This document shows, piece after piece, positions 54,401-60,113 of a stretch of 64,000 nt of DNA (position 1 is its first letter; each line of letters opens with the position of its first letter). A program made the position numbers and the translations under genes. The DNA comes from Porites lobata (lineage: Eukaryota; Cnidaria; Anthozoa; Scleractinia; Poritidae), in the NCBI GenBank assembly GCA_942486035.1, contig CALNXK010000040.1, forward strand, positions 2,200,001 to 2,264,000, read 5' to 3'. The notes under the pieces were generated by a model, which saw nothing but the letters and a program-made list of their open reading frames with translations, was not told where the DNA came from and made no database searches.

Positions 54401-56940
54401 TGTCTTCGAAACGTCTACTTTTCCAATCTGATAGGAGAATCCTTATAAGATAGAAACGCAATTTTATAATATTCTAAACCCTTAAAGTAAAGGCAAGGTG
54501 CTTAAAATAAGAAAGGAAGTCGAAGACAAGTGCCGAAGAGTAATGAAAGCAACAAAATTAAAGTCCTTAGCTACGACAACAGGACCGACACGGCTAAGTG
54601 CAGGTCCTCAAGCACCATATTCATGTGTCGCACACGAAAATTTGAAATTTTATGGCTACGGCGTGGGGGGCATTTGGCCCACAACTGCGAGACTAAGAGT
54701 GAGTAGTTTGAGTGTAATGGTAGTCACTATCTGGCTGTTTGTAATGATAGTATGAGGCATTAGTGGTAGTCAGAGTCTTGTATCTGGAACGGTTTTCGAG
54801 TTCGTTGTATTTGAAGAGGGGTCGGGGAAAAAAATCTGTCACACTCGGCTACGGTTCGGATATTTTTAATGCTTTCCTCGGTAATGTACGATGAAACATT
54901 GTGTACCGTGTTTGATATACGAAGAAGCGAAATTATATTATCGTGTTTGAGGCGTAAAAAGAGACGAGGAACGCCCGAGGAACAAATCTTCCATGCAGGA
55001 TCCGAGGTTCCGGTGTCACATTGCGAAGGGGGAAAGGGTTGGTGGCTGAGGGAAGAGGAGGTTTAGAATAACTGACAGAGCAGGTTATACGGGAAAATTA
55101 AATTCTCACTTGGTTTGAGTGTTCCGTTGCCGCAGTAACGAAAGTTACAAATTGGGGGCTTCCCAAGTTGGTAGACGTAGAATCCTCCACAGTTACGGAC
55201 TGTGATGCTTGTTGAGTATTCACAACAATTGTTTTTGTAACGGAAACAAACTTTGCGTCGGACAGCACCCTCAGCTATTTCAGGATGACTGCCATTCAGC
55301 CAACCCGGCAGTTCTGCGCCACATCGAAACTCCGGAACACATGAATCCACCATTTGCTTTCCAGCATTTCCCCCAAAGCGATACCATCCGTTAAGATCAT
55401 CATCACAAAGGAAGTCAATACTGATGTTGTAAAAGGAGTTTGCTCTGCTTGACTCGTTAAGGAACGTGTAATGGTAACACTCTAAAATAGAACAGAACAT
55501 TGTTGGCTTCCGAAATTAAACCGGCGTTCATAGACGGCGCACGTCAACCGGGATTGAGGCGCAGTCTATTAATATACCATGAAGCTACCAAGTGTGTCTC
55601 AGTGCTAAGTGCGTTTACGTGTATAGAGACGATTTGCCCAAACATTTGGGCAAAATCGCTTCCCAAGAAGGCAATACGTCCACTTCTGGTCAGACATCGC
55701 TCCCTCGGTCAACCACATACACTGCGGGTTGAACGCGATTAGGTATTCTGACTGGGAGGCTCTTGTTGGAAGCTATAGGCGGGACCAGTAACCCGTCTGA
55801 GTGCGTAACTGGTTGTCAGAAATGTTGGCTTATGGGGGAGGGGTAGGTGGACAGTTTCCCAGAAACGTATAATAATCCATTCTTAGTTCCATCATACTCA
55901 TTTGAAATCATAACAGGGATCTAAAGATCGGACCTAGGTGACTACAAAACGAACGTCAAAAAATCAATAGGCTTAATTAGCAAAACAACAACTCTGCACG
56001 TACATAACACGGTTTGTTCATTTTTTTTTTTTGCCGTCATCCACTACGACGCGAACTAGCCTAATTTTACGTTTTATGGATCACGCAACAAGCGACAACG
56101 AAATTTTCTTTCTCTTTCTAAATCTGGATATGGTTCTCAGGAATTCAACTCCGAAAGTCAGGGGCGTAGGCAGCCCATTATAAAGACCTCTTGGCCCGGG
56201 CCTACAAATTTTTGGTTTGATCACTCTACCGCTTTTAATAAATCATGCGTTGTTGGGGTGAGCTAAAAAGCTTAAGAGCTCAAAGTGTTGGTGAGGTCAG
56301 TGCGTACTAGTCATGCGTGCAGTTTTCAGGATATGTGGAAATCAAAGTCAGCCAAGCGTGCAACTAATCGAAAAGCCGGCTACGCCCCTGGAATTGTTTG
56401 ACTACATTTGAAAAAGTAAGTGAGTATGAATAATCGCGATGCTATAGCTAATGTATATTTTTCAGTAATACCTTTTGCTGATATTTTAGCATCTTCATCA
56501 ACTTCCTTGATTTTCGTGTCTTTCCAGTAGCTCTGGTACATGTTCTTTTCTTCATGGTAGTTTGGCAGTGAACTCTGTAAAGTAAAATGAATCCGTTATC
56601 TGTTACTGACTTTTTAGATCTCCAACGATGCGTGAGTAAGAATTGTAAAGAAAAACAAAGGGAGGTTTGGAATTAAGGACAATGCGAATCCTGATCAAAT
56701 GTTAAATTCTCCCTTCGATTCTCTCCCATTATATGCTTCAAGGCAAACTGGAAGGAGATGAATCAAAAACCACTTGAGGCTTCATTTCGTTCACCCCATC
56801 AATTTTACAATTTATACTTTAAACAGTTTCAATTTACAGTTAATAGAAGGTGGACTTACTCCTTGTACGCTGTTCAGTGTGCGAGGAAGAATGACAATCG
56901 GCAATGCAGCGATAAAGAACAATAGCATGTAACGCAGCAT
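20734..56940 (-). CDS. Secreted mosaic protein: D8C, six H-type lectin repeats, Kazal, C-type lectin, EGF, TLDc
   Basis: Nineteen exons (listed separately) join in compatible phase to 1,214 codons plus stop. Approximate residues: signal peptide 1-27, linker 28-61, D8C 62-185, H-type lectin repeats 186-483, follistatin/Kazal 484-557, H-type lectin repeats 558-851, C-type lectin 852-976, calcium-binding EGF 977-1021, TLDc 1022-1214. The protein should enter the secretory pathway. There is no obvious membrane anchor, so it is likely an extracellular or matrix carbohydrate-binding protein. D8C, EGF, lectin and Kazal modules have phase 1 borders; introns inside the lectin blocks are phase 0. The 36-kb span includes 11.4-kb and 7.5-kb introns full of transposons. 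Function is inferred from domains only. Unseen extra exons in the long introns are possible. Confidence 0.8.
21280..21945. mobile_element. ATCGAT-rich MITE family Z, copy 1, with 7-bp target duplication
   Basis: Ends CAGGACGTAACTAATCGAT and ATCGATTAGTTACGTCCTG are perfect inverses. Perfect ATTTTAT flanks lie at 21273-21279 and 21946-21952. Sub-terminal regions are arrays of ATCGAT/GATAGAAATCGAT. The interior has a 73-codon frame (21450-21671) I do not recognise. A relative lies at 35,435-35,787. Confidence 0.85.
21953..23110. other. Intron 18 sequence, nothing recognised
   Basis: AT-rich with short frames only. No exon fits the TLDc junction between exons 18 and 19 here. Confidence 0.4.
23111..23358. 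repeat. Palindromes of GGGTCTTAGTTTTCG
   Basis: A near-perfect palindrome at 23111-23157 (TTTAGGGGGTCTTAG...CTAAGACCCCTAAA) is followed at 23268-23358 by at least three further copies of GGTCTTAGTTTTCG in both orientations. Confidence 0.8.
23447..23554. mobile_element. 108-bp palindromic MITE with perfect 9-bp target duplication
   Basis: CATCCTCGGAGACCC opens and GGGTCTCCGAGGATG closes a nearly full-length hairpin (inner GGTCGGGCCGGGAGAAAA and its complement). GAATAAAGC flanks both sides exactly (23438-23446, 23555-23563). The length of the duplication fits MULE-like insertion, or hAT if one base is chance. Confidence 0.9.
23623..24130. mobile_element. hAT-like MITE family Y, copy 2 (inverted)
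   Basis: Ends AGGGGCACCCAAC and GCTGGGTGCCCCT. The interior is the reverse complement of 15,578-16,104 with scattered differences. Flanks TTTATAGG and GTTATAGG suggest an 8-bp duplication with one change. Confidence 0.8.
24131..25427. other. Intron 18 sequence, nothing recognised
   Basis: AT-rich, no domain-like reading and no paired inverted ends found. Confidence 0.4.
25428..25692. repeat. Palindromic tandem array of ATCTCGGCAGGATTTTGGCC
   Basis: A unit of 45-55 bp (GGCCGCCGAGATT...ATCTCGGCAGGATTTT) repeats about five times. The last part (from about 25,650) is inverted, so the whole array can fold into multiple hairpins. Confidence 0.9.
25693..26166. other. Intron 18 gap
   Basis: A 65-codon frame at 25,758-25,955 on the plus strand has no recognisable motif. 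Nothing else seen. Confidence 0.3.
26167..26635. mobile_element. MITE with GAGGGTCGTGAAGGGG ends and TTTGGT duplication
   Basis: Left end GAGGGTCGTGAAGGGG is inverted at 26,620-26,635. TTTGGT occurs on both sides (26161-26166, 26636-26641). The interior repeats AATCCCAGTTCCCAG several times on each side, in direct orientation. Confidence 0.8.
26985..29165. repeat. 2.2-kb segment bracketed by diverged ~50-bp inverted repeats
   Basis: GTATGACAGAGCTGAATAAC near 26,997 is inverted at 29,135-29,160 (GTTGTTCAGCTCTGTCGTAC). Short flanking stretches are alike. The interior holds the 204-bp satellite. Possibly an old non-autonomous transposon. The reading frames inside (27140-27343, 27766-27984) are unrecognised. 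Confidence 0.5.
28300..29097. repeat. ~204-bp satellite, about four units
   Basis: Units start at GGGACGCTTCGTTCGTGCGT (28505, 28709, 28912; a diverged first unit near 28,300). Each contains CCACCTTAAAAATCGGCAAA and CCTTTTGCAAACGATACTA. Period 203-204 bp. Confidence 0.9.
29185..30642. mobile_element. 1.46-kb DNA transposon with ~148-bp terminal inverted repeats
   Basis: Begins CAGTCCGGAATATCCCTAAA. The inverse ends at 30642, and identity runs to about 29,332 / 30,496 with few mismatches. ATATA flanks both sides as a possible 5-bp duplication. Frames inside (29261-29449, 29679-29924) show no transposase motif, so it is probably non-autonomous. Confidence 0.85.
30659..30772. repeat. 114-bp hairpin AACAATTATTCTTT...AAGAATAATTGTT
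   Basis: Long imperfect palindrome including GAGGTGAATAGTGGC and its complement, sitting between two inverted-repeat elements. Confidence 0.8.
30775..31540. mobile_element. 766-bp element with TAGTATATACACAC ends
   Basis: TAGTATATACACAC...AGTGATC at the left is inverted at 31,515-31,540. A 99-codon minus-strand frame (30890-31189) has no known domain. Probably a non-autonomous element. Confidence 0.7.
31541..32446. other. Intron 18, nothing recognised
   Basis: AT-rich sequence immediately downstream of exon 18. No additional exon found. Confidence 0.4.
32447..32683 (-). CDS. Exon 18: N-terminal half of TLDc domain
   Basis: 237 nt, TTTCCTTAG acceptor, GTAAGT donor, phase 1 at both ends. Encodes LWKCCWRATSNGFDSYTFHS, RCDGKGPTVTII and YIFGGYTSLSWG, hallmark strands of TLDc domains. 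In the main gene it directly follows the EGF exon. Confidence 0.88.
32960..33097 (-). pseudogene. Decayed duplicate of TLDc N-terminal exon
   Basis: A good acceptor (CTTCCTCTCAG) and start GLQDSAIV match exon 18's GLENSVIL. After about 22 codons a frameshift in a poly-A run and a stop break it. Nucleotides TGGCTT..ACCTGT..CAAAA still align with exon 18. The conserved FHSRCDG part is missing. Confidence 0.7.
33200..33591. mobile_element. MITE with TTAA target duplication
   Basis: TTAA at 33196-33199 and 33592-33595 flank ends AGGGGCTGTGTCAC and GTGACACAGCTCCT. This fits the TTAA-specific piggyBac/Kolobok-type groups; which one is not decided. Non-coding. Confidence 0.85.
33592..34203. other. 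Intron 17
   Basis: AT-rich with a (TATATAAA)-like patch near 33,890-33,970. A minus-strand AATAAA at 33,768-33,773 could support an early 3' end, but nothing else suggests one. Confidence 0.35.
34204..34338 (-). CDS. Exon 17: calcium-binding EGF domain
   Basis: 135 nt, TTTTAACAG acceptor, GTACAT donor, phase 1-1. Begins DQNEC, the calcium-binding EGF signature. Six cysteines have EGF spacing: NEC, TFC, SNC, FKC, TC, LNC. Confidence 0.88.
34611..34685. repeat. Inverted repeat CTAGCCTGTTC...GAACAGGCTAG
   Basis: 75-bp segment with perfect 11-bp ends; CGCAG/AGCGCGG are internal. Likely a tiny MITE in intron 16... no target duplication read. Confidence 0.6.
34935..35309 (-). CDS. Exon 16: C-type lectin domain
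   Basis: 375 nt, ACATATAG acceptor, phase 1-1. Encodes a whole CTLD: CDPGWSYFNSFCYAV, ASLVSVNSNEENVFI, SWLGLND, a QPNN motif where EPN/QPD sits, EDC and YKWNDVKC. The donor is GTCAATG, weaker than others in the gene. The QPN motif suggests calcium-dependent sugar binding could persist; specificity cannot be read. Confidence 0.88.
35435..35787. mobile_element. ATCGAT-rich MITE family Z, copy 2
   Basis: Ends CAGACGTAGTTAATCGATA and TATCGATTAACTACGTCTG are perfect inverses and match copy 1 at 21,280. The interior is almost wholly ATCGAT-type repeats. No target duplication found, so flanks may have decayed. Confidence 0.8.
35788..36247. other. Intron 15 remainder
   Basis: No gene or repeat recognised. 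Confidence 0.35.
36248..36338 (-). CDS. Exon 15: end of H-type lectin repeat 6
   Basis: 91 nt, TTTTTAG acceptor, GTAAGC donor, phase 0 in, phase 1 out. Encodes NASGFRVCVKELF...DPLSVSYAVLTG, parallel to exon 9 of the first lectin block. Confidence 0.85.
36487..36530. repeat. (ATTATC)n microsatellite
   Basis: About four ATTATC units grading into ATTATA. Confidence 0.7.
36540..37180 (+). mobile_element. Retroelement ORF remnant with internal deletion
   Basis: Plus-strand pieces LPTKAKRAVELAPEKGSSNW and RAVELA...FSDAIKLRF, then, in another frame, KKYEDEKKRQYAERVMEIEQ and FTPLVFTITGGMADEC, then VSFAIARSAILCLRGS. I recognise these as consecutive parts of an ORF that recurs in cnidarian retroelements downstream of reverse transcriptase. 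The conserved Cys-rich middle between the first two pieces is missing. Dead copy in intron 14. Confidence 0.6.
37504..38694. mobile_element. 1.19-kb element with CAGAAACTCATAAGGGGTTG ends, 7-bp duplication
   Basis: Inverted ends of about 33 bp (CAGAAACTCATAAGGGGTTG...). Perfect TTAAAAA flanks at 37497-37503 and 38695-38701. Long inner A-rich stretches, no transposase. Confidence 0.85.
38810..39790. repeat. Degenerate tandem block with TTGACAGCTGTCAA
   Basis: The palindrome TTGACAGCTGTCAA occurs at 39164, 39337 and 39648, with a diverged version near 38,973. Each is followed by a GCTGACC-like and TCGCGGGCTCA motif. Preceded by (CG)n at 38,769-38,780 and CCCGCCCGCCCGCCCACC near 38,852. Confidence 0.7.
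39791..43867. other. Intron 14 remainder
   Basis: Long AT-rich intron with no exon that fits between exons 14 and 15. Contains a repeated GGACAGTACGCGYCAT pair near 41,160-41,200, the hairpin at 41,352-41,449 and a (GAT)n patch near 42,778-42,810. Confidence 0.4.
41352..41449. repeat. 98-bp hairpin TTCGGTCTGTAATCAT...ATGATTACAGACCGAA
   Basis: Imperfect full-length palindrome with inner AAATCGGAC/GTCCGATTT. Confidence 0.8.
43868..43987 (-). CDS. Exon 14: H-type lectin repeat 6 core
   Basis: 120 nt, TTTTTCAG acceptor, GTAAAA donor, phase 0-0. Encodes STPTVLIAANHSTKVSG...GISTWIE, parallel to exon 8. Confidence 0.85.
44129..44254 (-). CDS. Exon 13: H-type lectin repeat 5/6 junction
   Basis: 126 nt, TTTGCAG acceptor, GTAAGA donor, phase 0-0. 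Starts NWFAF, ends NNAYCK, parallel to exon 7. Confidence 0.85.
44255..45183. other. Intron 12, left part
   Basis: AT-rich; contains a small palindrome TATTTGGGCGTTGCCCAAATA near 44,545 and a poly-C run near 44,855. No exon seen. Confidence 0.4.
45184..46161. mobile_element. 978-bp element with ~80-bp inverted ends, TTTCA duplication
   Basis: CCAAGAGAGGATAAAGGGGA opens and its inverse closes the element. Similarity continues through CCCTATTCCATAGG to GTCTCG. TTTCA flanks both sides (45179-45183, 46162-46166). Minus-strand frames begin in both ends (45168-45419, 45873-46058) without known domains. Non-autonomous. Confidence 0.85.
46167..46958. other. Intron 12, right part
   Basis: Two overlapping plus-strand frames at 46,559-46,882 are open but show no motif. 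Considered non-coding. Confidence 0.35.
46959..47126 (-). CDS. Exon 12: H-type lectin repeat 5 core
   Basis: 168 nt, TTCATCAG acceptor, GTATGT donor, phase 0-0. Encodes APVVLVTSEHLKTG...SFQVCLRELQNFDGKHEDI, parallel to exon 6. Confidence 0.87.
47127..47840. other. Intron 11
   Basis: AT-rich, nothing recognised. CACACTAGTCC near 47,310 and TAGTGTGGACG near 47,440 hint at a small inverted element. Confidence 0.3.
47841..48217 (-). CDS. Exon 11: H-type lectin repeat 4 and start of repeat 5
   Basis: 377 nt, TTGAACAG acceptor, GTATGA donor, phase 1 in, phase 0 out. Encodes SCQTVTFPPYRF, VHVQITVNHIKLND, FTVCALQAG, IDWAAYQGG and NCEKVTFPK. It corresponds to exons 4 plus 5 of the first block without their intron. 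Confidence 0.87.
48389..48421. repeat. (ATT)n microsatellite
   Basis: Eleven perfect TAT/ATT triplets in intron 10. Confidence 0.9.
49071..49315. mobile_element. MITE with GGGCCCAGTTGTTC...GAACAACTCGGCCC ends
   Basis: Imperfect terminal inverted repeats of about 21 bp, with inner AACCTGGGGTTAA and CTAACCCTGGGTTA. Present only in copy B, so it inserted after the duplication or was lost from A. Confidence 0.7.
49495..49716 (-). CDS. Exon 10: follistatin-like Kazal domain
   Basis: 222 nt, CAACATAG acceptor, GTAAGC donor, phase 1-1. CLNVQCPRFGVCK...RCECNDQC, then PVC/QVCSASGTTYDNQC and a final PGSC: follistatin N-lobe plus Kazal pattern as in SPARC/agrin-type modules. Protease inhibition is possible but not implied by this sequence alone. 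Confidence 0.9.
49828..49924 (-). CDS. Exon 9: end of H-type lectin repeat 3
   Basis: 97 nt, TTTGCAG acceptor, GTACGT donor, phase 0 in, phase 1 out. Encodes SMRICVKDLSGSGPIHDPLT...YAVVG. Confidence 0.85.
50276..50401 (-). CDS. Exon 8: H-type lectin repeat 3 core
   Basis: 126 nt, TTCTTACAG acceptor, GTAGGT donor, phase 0-0. Encodes FHESPVVLVSVNHRYDR...IISTWVE. Confidence 0.87.
50840..50941 (-). CDS. Exon 7: H-type lectin repeat 2/3 junction
   Basis: 102 nt, long poly-T tract then CACCAACAG, GTGAGT donor, phase 0-0. Starts DWFAFLRL and ends YGFCQ. Confidence 0.87.
50966..51485. repeat. Intronic ~99-bp tandem repeat, about 5 units
   Basis: Same unit as 1985-2305 in copy A, with two more units here. 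One unit has an internal change from CCAAGG to CCCCCTTGGG near 51,380. Confidence 0.85.
51837..52001 (-). CDS. Exon 6: H-type lectin repeat 2 core
   Basis: 165 nt, TGTCTTCCAG acceptor, GTACGT donor, phase 0-0. Encodes KPYVFVSAKYGRST...GFKVCIREF...GKHRDTIV. Confidence 0.87.
52118..53397 (+). mobile_element. hAT transposon remnant (copy B)
   Basis: Same insertion as 2942-4217, with C-terminal dimerisation frame to a stop at 52,932-52,934 (VECSNSSLRFVKSCFRSTM here). Left flank ACGTTAA at 52111-52117; the right flank has changed to GTGTTAA. Confidence 0.75.
53538..53792 (-). CDS. Exon 5: H-type lectin repeat 1 core
   Basis: 255 nt, CATTTCAG acceptor, GTTAGA donor, phase 0-0. Encodes VHVFVSLNHEEN, ALWAESINTVGFKLCSR, INWLAFEDQ, then KCEKVAFFQ opening repeat 2. 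Confidence 0.87.
54293..54441 (-). CDS. Exon 4: start of H-type lectin repeat 1
   Basis: 149 nt, TTTCTATCTTATAAG acceptor in phase 1, GTAAGT donor, phase 0 out. Encodes FSYQIGKVDVSKTRQEW and CTDVTFHREFVGLRT. A better-looking CAG 14 nt further in would break the frame, so I chose the upstream AG. Confidence 0.75.
54442..55109. other. Intron 3
   Basis: Frames seen here (e.g. 54,498-54,755) lack domain similarity and phase-compatible splice sites. A missed small exon cannot be excluded. Confidence 0.35.
55110..55481 (-). CDS. Exon 3: D8C (uromodulin/GP2/OIT3-type) domain
   Basis: 372 nt, CTATTTTAG acceptor, GTGAGA donor, phase 1-1. Encodes CYHYTFLNESSRANSFYNIS, NGWYRFGGNAG, CVPEFRCGAELPGWLNGSHP, VCFRYKNNCC, VRNCGGFYVYQL and CNFRYCG, the full Cys-rich D8C pattern. 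In vertebrates this domain occurs in secreted mucosal proteins such as uromodulin, GP2 and OIT3. Confidence 0.92.
55482..56471. other. Intron 2
   Basis: Contains a lone degenerate unit of the ~100-bp intronic repeat near 55,825-55,880. The left breakpoint of the copy A deletion is at 55,733. Confidence 0.5.
56472..56574 (-). CDS. Exon 2: charged linker
   Basis: 103 nt, TTTACTTTACAG acceptor, donor GTATTA, phase 0 in, phase 1 out. Encodes SSLPNYHEEKNMYQSYWKDT then KIKEVDEDAKISAK. No domain recognised. The junction completes a Glu codon before the D8C cysteine. Confidence 0.75.
56860..56940 (-). CDS. Exon 1: signal peptide
   Basis: 81 nt, ATG at 56940, GTAAGT donor, phase 0. MLRYMLLFFIAALPIVILPR followed by TLNSVQG: short polar start, 15-residue hydrophobic core, polar end. 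Start context ACCAAGATG. The whole exon is missing from copy A. Confidence 0.85.
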
Positions 56941-56978
56941 CTTGGTGATAAAAAAAAATCCCAAAATTCTGCGCTCCG

Positions 56979-56998
56979 ATTCTCACTGCAGTGAGAAT
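56979..56998. promoter_or_regulatory. Perfect 20-bp palindrome upstream of start
   Basis: ATTCTCACTGCAGTGAGAAT begins 39 bp upstream of the ATG, probably in the 5' UTR or core promoter. Could be a dimeric factor site or RNA hairpin; no factor identified. Confidence 0.5.
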
Positions 56999-57034
56999 TT
57001 GTCGCAATGGCAAAAAAGCAGAGAGAACCACAGC

Positions 57035-57042
57035 CTTTATGC
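57035..57042 (-). promoter_or_regulatory. TATA-like element of main gene
   Basis: GCATAAAG on the minus strand, about 95 nt upstream of the ATG. A start site about 30 nt downstream would give a 5' UTR of roughly 65 nt. Confidence 0.35.
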
Positions 57043-57375
57043 AAGTGGAACCTGGAGTGATATTGCTGGGAATAATACCATTTCCGGCGGGTACACTAAT
57101 TCAGTACACGTAATTCCGTACAATATAATATTCATCAGATAAGCACTTCCAGCACTTTTAGATTGTAGTTCAAGTGCCTCAACATCCCATCAACCATTAA
57201 AATTCCAGCACGATCCTACTTACAACTTTTGATCATTTAAATCGCTGTTTTACTGTCTTTGGAAAAGAATTTTAGTGTGGCTAAACAGCGCCATCTATTG
57301 TAGCTTAATCAGCAAATAAATTCAAGAAAGTCGATTTTACTGGCAGTATAAATGGTTGTCTGTAAAAGCAGGAGC

Positions 57376-57790
57376 GCCGGGTGTGGAAAACGAGGAGTGC
57401 GGTGAGGCCTACGTGGCAGGTGTTCGAAATGGAAGGGGAAGGAAATTTGGGCGCGAGACCGCGCGCGTGGGAGAAGGGATGGGGGGTGGGGGGCAGGCTA
57501 AGTGCGGTGTAGTGTAGAGTGTGGAAAACGAAGAGTGTGGATTGTGGAAAACGAGGAGTGCGTTGTAGCCTGCGTGGCAGGCGTTCGACACGGAAGGGCA
57601 ATGGAATTCGTTCGCGAGATCGCACGCGAGGAAGGAGGAGTAGGGAATTTGGGCGCGAGACCGCGCGAGGGAGAAGGGAGGAGGGGCAGGCTAAGTGCGG
57701 TGTAGTGTAGAGTGAATTGTGGATAACGAGGAGTGTGGAATGTGGAAAACATAGACTGCAAAGTGTTTTGAATACAGGAGTGTGGAAAAT
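57376..57790. repeat. Two ~161-bp direct units plus short GTGGAAAACGAGGAGTG repeats
   Basis: Units start GTGGAAAACGAGGAGTGCG at about 57,383 and 57,544. Both contain CGTGGCAGG and TTGGGCGCGAGACCGCGCG. Trailing shorter copies run to about 57,790. GC-rich, with open frames on both strands that are a product of the repeat. Confidence 0.85.
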
Positions 57791-58673
57791 GAGGAGTGTA
57801 CAGGACAGAAAGTGTAGACATTGCGGAGTTTGTCATTTAGTGGGAAGAGTGATAAATGATGCTGCGTGTCGTTTATTGATGGAGAAGGAGGGACCAGAGG
57901 AACTCCACCACAATCAACCAGTTGAACTTGTCAAGGTTTATCTTACTTACTCGCAATAGGGATGTACATATATTCTTCTTGATGTTCTTCTCTTTCTCTT
58001 CCAAGCTATATTTCTCCTCTCTCTCTAATTCTTCCTTCGACATTCCAAGTCTTTCTTCTCAGTTGCTAACTCTTTCTTGCTAACTCCGTTTTTCCATTTA
58101 AAGGATAAGCCACTCTCAAAAAGCATACTGATAATATTTATCTTTGCAAATGAAACGCTTAATATTAGCAAATGGGTTATTCATCATGTTTCATTTTTAA
58201 AGGAAAACACTTAGAATGCTCTAGAACCTTAAAAGCCTATTGATCGGATATTTATCGAACGTTCATTAACTTTGAATATATCTTTAACATCGGGGAGGTT
58301 AGTCCTGTGACAAGAGATAAAAACGGCACAATTAACTCAAGGAAACTCTTTTTCTACAATGAAACTCTTGTAAGTTTACGAATTCATATTCTTCACATAA
58401 ATGTCGGAATCAGTGCTGTTAGCTCAAGAAGTTTTTATTCGACGGTATTTTCATGATGCAGTCAGGGGGGAGGGGGGGGGGGAGTAAACTGTACAACTGG
58501 TTGAAAATTTATTATAGTGAGGGAAAATGAAAATCAACACTCAAAAATCAACCTCGTCCATTGCTCAAAATTATGAAACTGGCAAATTCAAACTTTACTC
58601 GCAACTCAATTTAATAGCAAAGAAAGTGTCGACCTCTGTAGTTTCTGGAAAGTAGCGACTCTATAAAAAGGAG
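57791..58673. other. 5' flank of the main gene
   Basis: Nothing recognised apart from a G-run near 58,465-58,482. The right breakpoint of the copy A deletion is at 58,671-58,672. Confidence 0.4.
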
Positions 58674-60113
58674 GGGTTTGGGGAGCTTAGTCTATAGTAT
58701 AAGGTCAAAAAAATAACCTGAGCTTGGTTTGCTATGGGCTAAGAGGGTCCCAGCGGCACATCCGCACAAATCTAGTTTAACCCCCCCCCCCGGCTTAATA
58801 TGCGCCCGGCGGCAATGTTAAGCCTTGTCTATTACTCTAGGGAAATTCGCAATTTCAGGGGAATTTCATACACCAATTTTTTGGTGCGAGTAGTTCCCTT
58901 GTAAAAATAGAAAAGTTTAACAGAGTTTTACCCACACAAAAATACGAACTCCTCATTTTCTCCACTTCACGTTTTTCGCACTCCGCATTAACCTCATTAA
59001 TTCCAGACAACGGCGGTACAAGAAATTAAACGATGACGCCTGTTCTAAGTTGGTCAATTTCAATATCACTGTGAACTTGATTGTATCTTATCAAGGCACT
59101 TCCTGAGCGACAAAAATTTAATGAACTGTGAAGTGCAGCAATTAGCTGGTAAGAGGATTTCATACCACGAAACTAATATGGCTAGGGCACGATAAACTTT
59201 TCACCTCAATGCCTGTGGTTAATGTGCAATTCCACTTAACTTTCAAGACTTAGATAGTTACCCTCAAAAACATATATTGTATAGTAGCTGAACAATGTGT
59301 TTATTTATTACTTTCTTTGTCATCTTTGTATAATAGCTAGCACTATGACACAATTAAGGGAAGTCAAAAGCGTTAAAAAAAATTACACCTAAAAGGAAAA
59401 AAAAGCCTGATTAAGAGAACAGATTGTGCAGGTCCTTGTGGCTATATTATGTGGACGTGAGACGGTCGGGCCCTGTAGCGATCCGGTAACACTTAAGATT
59501 AAACATTTTTTTATAAAAAGGTTGAACTTTAACTGACCCTTTTCTAGTATCCATGGTCAGTAGAATCACGACTAGTGGTTGAATATGGGAAGCAACAACG
59601 TCACCAGATGAATTTCCTTTTAACTGTAATTTTCGCAACTCTTTTGACTTTCCTGACGTATCCTGCGTAGCATGGAAGGCGCCGGATTTTTTAGGGCGAA
59701 GGTTGCCTGGTCTCTGTACAGCGTTTTCCCAGGCCTTCTCGGTCAATTCACTTTGGTGACGCCATGGCGAACGGACAGGAAACACTCACTCACTTCTTCG
59801 CTCTGACCACGTGACCCGAAGCGCATTAGCCGCGCAGAATAATGCGGCCTTGGGACAAATGATAATAATTATAAAAGTAAATTATAATAATAATAAAATC
59901 TCACAGAATCCTTTGAGGCAATTTTTTAAAAAGCTATATAACTTTGACAATTTTATACGTAGAAGACTGTCAGACCACAACAAGATAACATTTGCCATAA
60001 AATATCTTCCCTTATCACATCTAAGGTAATGACGCCATCAGTCACGTGACTATTTCCCAATTAGGTTTTTTGTTGCAGTGACAAGATTTCATTAAAGAGT
60101 TAAAAACAAATAC

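Larger units (their letters stand above)
48908..59895 (-). repeat. Segmental duplication, copy B (intact gene 5' half)
   Basis: Partner of 340-7745. Carries exons 1-10, the shared hAT insertion and the intronic VNTR, plus the 2.94 kb missing from copy A. B also has a MITE at 49,071-49,315 that copy A lacks. Confidence 0.9.

Noticed and set aside
54427..54432. Downstream CAG as acceptor of exon 4
   Set aside because: It would enter in the wrong phase after the D8C exon and hit a stop. The upstream AG keeps the frame.
57305..57836. Long overlapping frames on both strands, up to 112 codons
   Set aside because: They follow a GC-rich direct repeat. Both strands are open, no domain or splice signal is present, and the segment lies upstream of the gene's first exon.
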